7,162 nt of DNA from an uncultured Mollicutes bacterium. GTDB lineage: Bacteria; Bacillota_I; Bacilli_A; RFN20; CAG-288. Where the stretch lies: positions 1 to 7,162 of the forward strand of contig URQF01000072.1 in the NCBI GenBank assembly GCA_900549915.1. The letters run 5' to 3'. Positions within the stretch are counted from its first letter, which is position 1; the number at the start of each line of letters is the position of its first letter. Shown here piece after piece: positions 5,123-7,162 of the stretch. Below the pieces are notes generated by a model. It made no database searches. It was not told the DNA's origin and saw only the letters and a program-made list of their open reading frames with translations. A program made the position numbers and the translations under genes.

Positions 5123-7162
5123 AATTCCTCCAAAGGGAATTCCCTGTTACCAGAAACAGCAGTATTCTTTCCATAGATTTCAATCGTAATGGCTTTATCC
5201 GAACGAATCACAAAGTGATTCTTATAGACTTCTACTTCAATAGAACTACCTTGGTAATGGAACTTAAAGGCATAAGAATTCCAATGTTCTGGACAGGTTG
5301 GGGCAATCGAAAGGATTTCTCCATCCGAACGAAGTCCACCGAATCCGTAGACAATATTCCTGAAACTGGCGGCTAAAGAAGTCCTATGAATACCTTCTAA
5401 AGTATTACGGTTATAGTCATCGAGATCAAGTCGAGTAGCATAGGAGAAGAAACGAGAAGCAGCTTCTTTCTTTCCAAGTTCGGTTGCAAAAATAGAATGA
5501 ATACTAGGAGAAAGAGAAGATTCATGAATACAGCGCGGCTCATAGTAATCATAGTTCTGCTCTTTCTGTTCTTTGGTAAAGCAATGGGAATAGAGGAACC
5601 TGAACCTTAGGACATCTGGCTGTTTAATCCTGTCATACCGATAGATACGATCATAAGACCAATGAGAATATAGAGGGAAATCAGTGTTTGGAATCGAATC
5701 AATATCAATATGAGGGAGAGAGAAAAAGCCGTCATTTTGTTCAAAAAGCTTTGTCTTCTCATCATAAGGAATATACCTGTCCTGGGCTGCTTTTTTGATT
5801 CTGGAAAGGAATTCCTTATTGACCTGACATTTTTCCAAGAGAGAATCACTCCCATACTTTTCAAACATTTCCAGAGTAAATTCAAAGGTTTTCTTTGCCC
5901 TATAATTCGTATAGGCATTGTTGTTAACCATCCTCTTGAATTCATCCGGACCCCTAACAGCATAGTATCCGAATTTTTTTCCTTCTTGATCATATTGTCC
6001 ACGATCTAATAAGAAATGAGAAACCTCGAGAAGGATTTCTAATCCATAGTTTTTAATGAATTCACTATCTTTGGTTAAGTTATAGTAGTGGAAGATTGCA
6101 TAGCAGACACCAGTAGAAGGCTGGAATTGAAGGGAAGCATGCTGCCAAAGATTGCAACCCTCTTCTCCATTCAAAGTAGCAATCGGATAACAAGCACCCG
6201 AACAATCTAACCTCTTTGCTCTTTCCTTTGCTTTGCTAAGAGTATTGTATCGGAACAAAAGAAGGTCTTTGGCTGCTTTAATATCGGTAAGCAGGTAGAA
6301 AGGAAGACAATAGGTTTCACTGTCCCAGAAGGCATGTCCGGAATAAGCCTCACCAGTAAGTCCTTTTGCACCAATGTTATCATCTTCCTGATAGCCATGA
6401 TAAGCAGAGGCAAGCTGGAAGAGAGAAAAACGAATTCCTTGCTGGTCCTTCTCATCTCCGTCAATCCGGATATCGTTCTCCTGGAAGAACTTTCCCCAGA
6501 AAGAACAGTTTTCCTTTAACAGACCTTCGTAGCCTTTTTCTTTGATAACAGAGATATCTTCTTCCGATTCTTTTTCAAGTTCAGTAAAAGACTTGGTTCC
6601 CTTTTTATCAATTTCAAAAGCACAGCCTTTTTCAAAGCAGATGACTTCCTTTGTCTTCAAATCGAATTCAGTCTTACTTTCGCTTCTCCTAGAAGAAATA
6701 GATGCTTCGAAAGGAACTTCTTTTGAAGAAGATAAAACATATCTTGCAAAAAGCTTTTGATGGGAAGTTAGTGTATTTGCAGAAATTGCTGTTTCTTTGC
6801 CGTTATAAACGATTTCGTTTTCTCTCGTCCAATAACAGTCCTTGCCCCAATGAATGACATTGTTTTCTAAGGCAAAGGAAAGAGAAAAATGAAGTTTCTT
6901 ACCAGACAGGTTCTCGATTCTGACTTTCTGGAATCCAATATGAGGATGACTCCTAGAAAGAAAGCGAGAGAAAGTAAGACGGACTTTGCTTCCGTCCTCT
7001 AAAACAAGAACAAAGGACCGGACGAGTTCGCCGCTTAAAAAATCAAGAGAGCGGCTAAAGTCTTCCATCTTGTTCTTGCCAAGATCAAGTTTTGTTCCAT
7101 TGCAGGAAAGAGTAAAGTTGACCCAGTCCACGGAATTAATCCTGAAGTGAGTTCTTTTCACG
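5119..7162 (-). CDS. GH65 disaccharide phosphorylase, 5' end cut by window edge
   Basis: Family 65 glycoside phosphorylase, a cytosolic enzyme that uses phosphate to split an alpha-glucosidic disaccharide into beta-glucose-1-phosphate plus the acceptor. Counting from the GTG at 7161 (680 codons), visible motifs are FWDSE (W279, D280, glucose-binding subsite), GPDEF with the presumed general acid E407, KQPDV (K513, Q514), and CIHESSLSPSIHS at 544-556, the phosphate-site region. The family's N-terminal NGxxGxRG segment, seen in the next gene, is absent: the frame begins at the strand after it. About 90-100 residues therefore lie beyond the edge, and the GTG is probably an internal Val. Fourteen AGG codons (7, 70, 158, 317, 403, 410, 421, 462, 511, 519, 521, 593, 601, 673) mostly sit at Met/hydrophobic positions. 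The GPDEFxxMVNNN form differs from the GPDEYHExV form of maltose and trehalose phosphorylases and resembles what I recall for nigerose- or glucosylglycerol-type enzymes. Substrate unresolved. It overlaps the next gene by 4 bases (ATGA). Confidence 0.93.
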   Translation of the reverse strand, partial: VKRTHFRINSVDWVNFTLSCNGTKLDLGKNKMEDFSRSLDFLSGELVRSFVLVLEDGSKVRLTFSRFLSRSHPHIGFQKVRIENLSGKKLHFSLSFALENNVIHWGKDCYWTRENEIVYNGKETAISANTLTSHQKLFARYVLSSSKEVPFEASISSRRSESKTEFDLKTKEVICFEKGCAFEIDKKGTKSFTELEKESEEDISVIKEKGYEGLLKENCSFWGKFFQENDIRIDGDEKDQQGIRFSLFQLASAYHGYQEDDNIGAKGLTGEAYSGHAFWDSETYCLPFYLLTDIKAAKDLLLFRYNTLSKAKERAKRLDCSGACYPIATLNGEEGCNLWQHASLQFQPSTGVCYAIFHYYNLTKDSEFIKNYGLEILLEVSHFLLDRGQYDQEGKKFGYYAVRGPDEFKRMVNNNAYTNYRAKKTFEFTLEMFEKYGSDSLLEKCQVNKEFLSRIKKAAQDRYIPYDEKTKLFEQNDGFFSLPHIDIDSIPNTDFPLYSHWSYDRIYRYDRIKQPDVLRFRFLYSHCFTKEQKEQNYDYYEPRCIHESSLSPSIHSIFATELGKKEAASRFFSYATRLDLDDYNRNTLEGIHRTSLAASFRNIVYGFGGLRSDGEILSIAPTCPEHWNSYAFKFHYQGSSIEVEVYKNHFVIRSDKAITIEIYGKNTAVSGNREFPLEEL
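5126..5131 (-). promoter_or_regulatory. Ribosome binding site of the second GH65 gene
   Basis: GGAGGA, close to the ATG at 5122, lies inside the last codons of the upstream GH65 gene. With the ATGA overlap it fixes this start and implies translational coupling. Confidence 0.8.

Larger units (their letters stand above)
1..7162 (-). other. Recoded sense codon: AGG read as methionine across the operon
   Basis: In-frame AGG occurs 46 times in the four genes. Where I recognise the alignment column, it is one occupied by Met (or Leu/Ile) in the family, for example the codons at 5953-5955, 5932-5934, 6952-6954, 1688-1690 and 1682-1684. Conserved arginines (GYRG, GPDEYHER, LSGGQKQR, YEPRCIHE) are CGN, and others use AGA. 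The same change in unrelated families (HAD, ABC, GH65) argues for translation-level recoding rather than mutation of one gene. The decoding tRNA is not in this window. Confidence 0.88.

Noticed and set aside
1190..5130. Promoter or terminator at gene junctions
   Set aside because: The junctions overlap or abut with no spare sequence, and I see no GC-rich hairpin followed by a T run on the transcribed strand.
5607..6464. Minus-strand open frames at 5607-6002 and 6207-6464
   Set aside because: They are out-of-frame readings inside the first GH65 gene, whose own frame carries the catalytic motifs here.
2966..6760. Plus-strand open frames across the two GH65 genes (including 3689-4132 and 5710-6009)
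   Set aside because: They are low-complexity Phe/Ile/Leu-rich shadows, as expected opposite purine-rich coding strands.
1..7162. Stop-codon recoding (TGA or TAG as sense) of the Mollicutes type
   Set aside because: TGA and TAA act as ordinary stops exactly at the gene junctions, and no in-frame stops interrupt the four genes apart from the suspected indel region.
1..7162. AGG read as Leu or Ile instead of Met
   Set aside because: Some columns accept Leu, but EAxTxGT, VxGPDEF and YDxIKQPDV favour Met, and the severe shortage of Met under the standard table is repaired only by assigning AGG to Met.

Overview
The window is a single tightly packed operon, entirely on the minus strand, for phosphorolytic use of alpha-glucosidic sugars. 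In transcription order (high to low coordinate) it holds: a GH65 disaccharide phosphorylase cut by the right edge; a second, divergent GH65 phosphorylase; one polypeptide that fuses beta-phosphoglucomutase to an MsmK/UgpC-type sugar ABC-transporter ATPase; and a lipoprotein with a right-handed beta-helix glycosidase-like domain (GH28/GH49 style) that runs off the left edge. The three junctions are ATGA, TAAATG and ATGA. There is no intergenic stretch, and I see no promoter, terminator, RNA gene, mobile element or CRISPR array.

The most striking feature is the genetic code. Under the standard bacterial table, conserved Met positions in all three recognisable enzymes read as Arg, and every such codon I checked is AGG. 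Examples are EAxTxGT, KxRAQxR and LRxIAGLE in the ABC ATPase, KGxIFDLDG and WKKxADDEG in the mutase, and VxGPDEFKxMVNNN and YDxIKQPDVLxFxF in the first GH65. Invariant arginines use CGN or AGA instead. I count 46 in-frame AGG codons and only about 10 internal ATG codons in the well-supported coding sequence. The most economical reading is that AGG encodes methionine here. From memory, AGG-to-Met was reported for a clade of uncultivated Bacilli in the Codetta genetic-code screen (Shulgina and Eddy, eLife 2021). With the low-GC style, GGAGG ribosome sites and a Gram-positive-type lipoprotein, I infer an uncultivated member of the Bacilli/Erysipelotrichia-like Firmicutes.

Inferred pathway: the surface lipoprotein may trim an extracellular polysaccharide, an ABC importer powered by the fused ATPase takes up the oligosaccharides, the GH65 enzymes phosphorolyse them to beta-glucose-1-phosphate, and the mutase half of the fusion converts this to glucose-6-phosphate. 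Permeases and the binding protein are not in the window. The last ~25 codons of the lipoprotein (positions 1 to ~84) probably lie in the wrong frame because of an indel.
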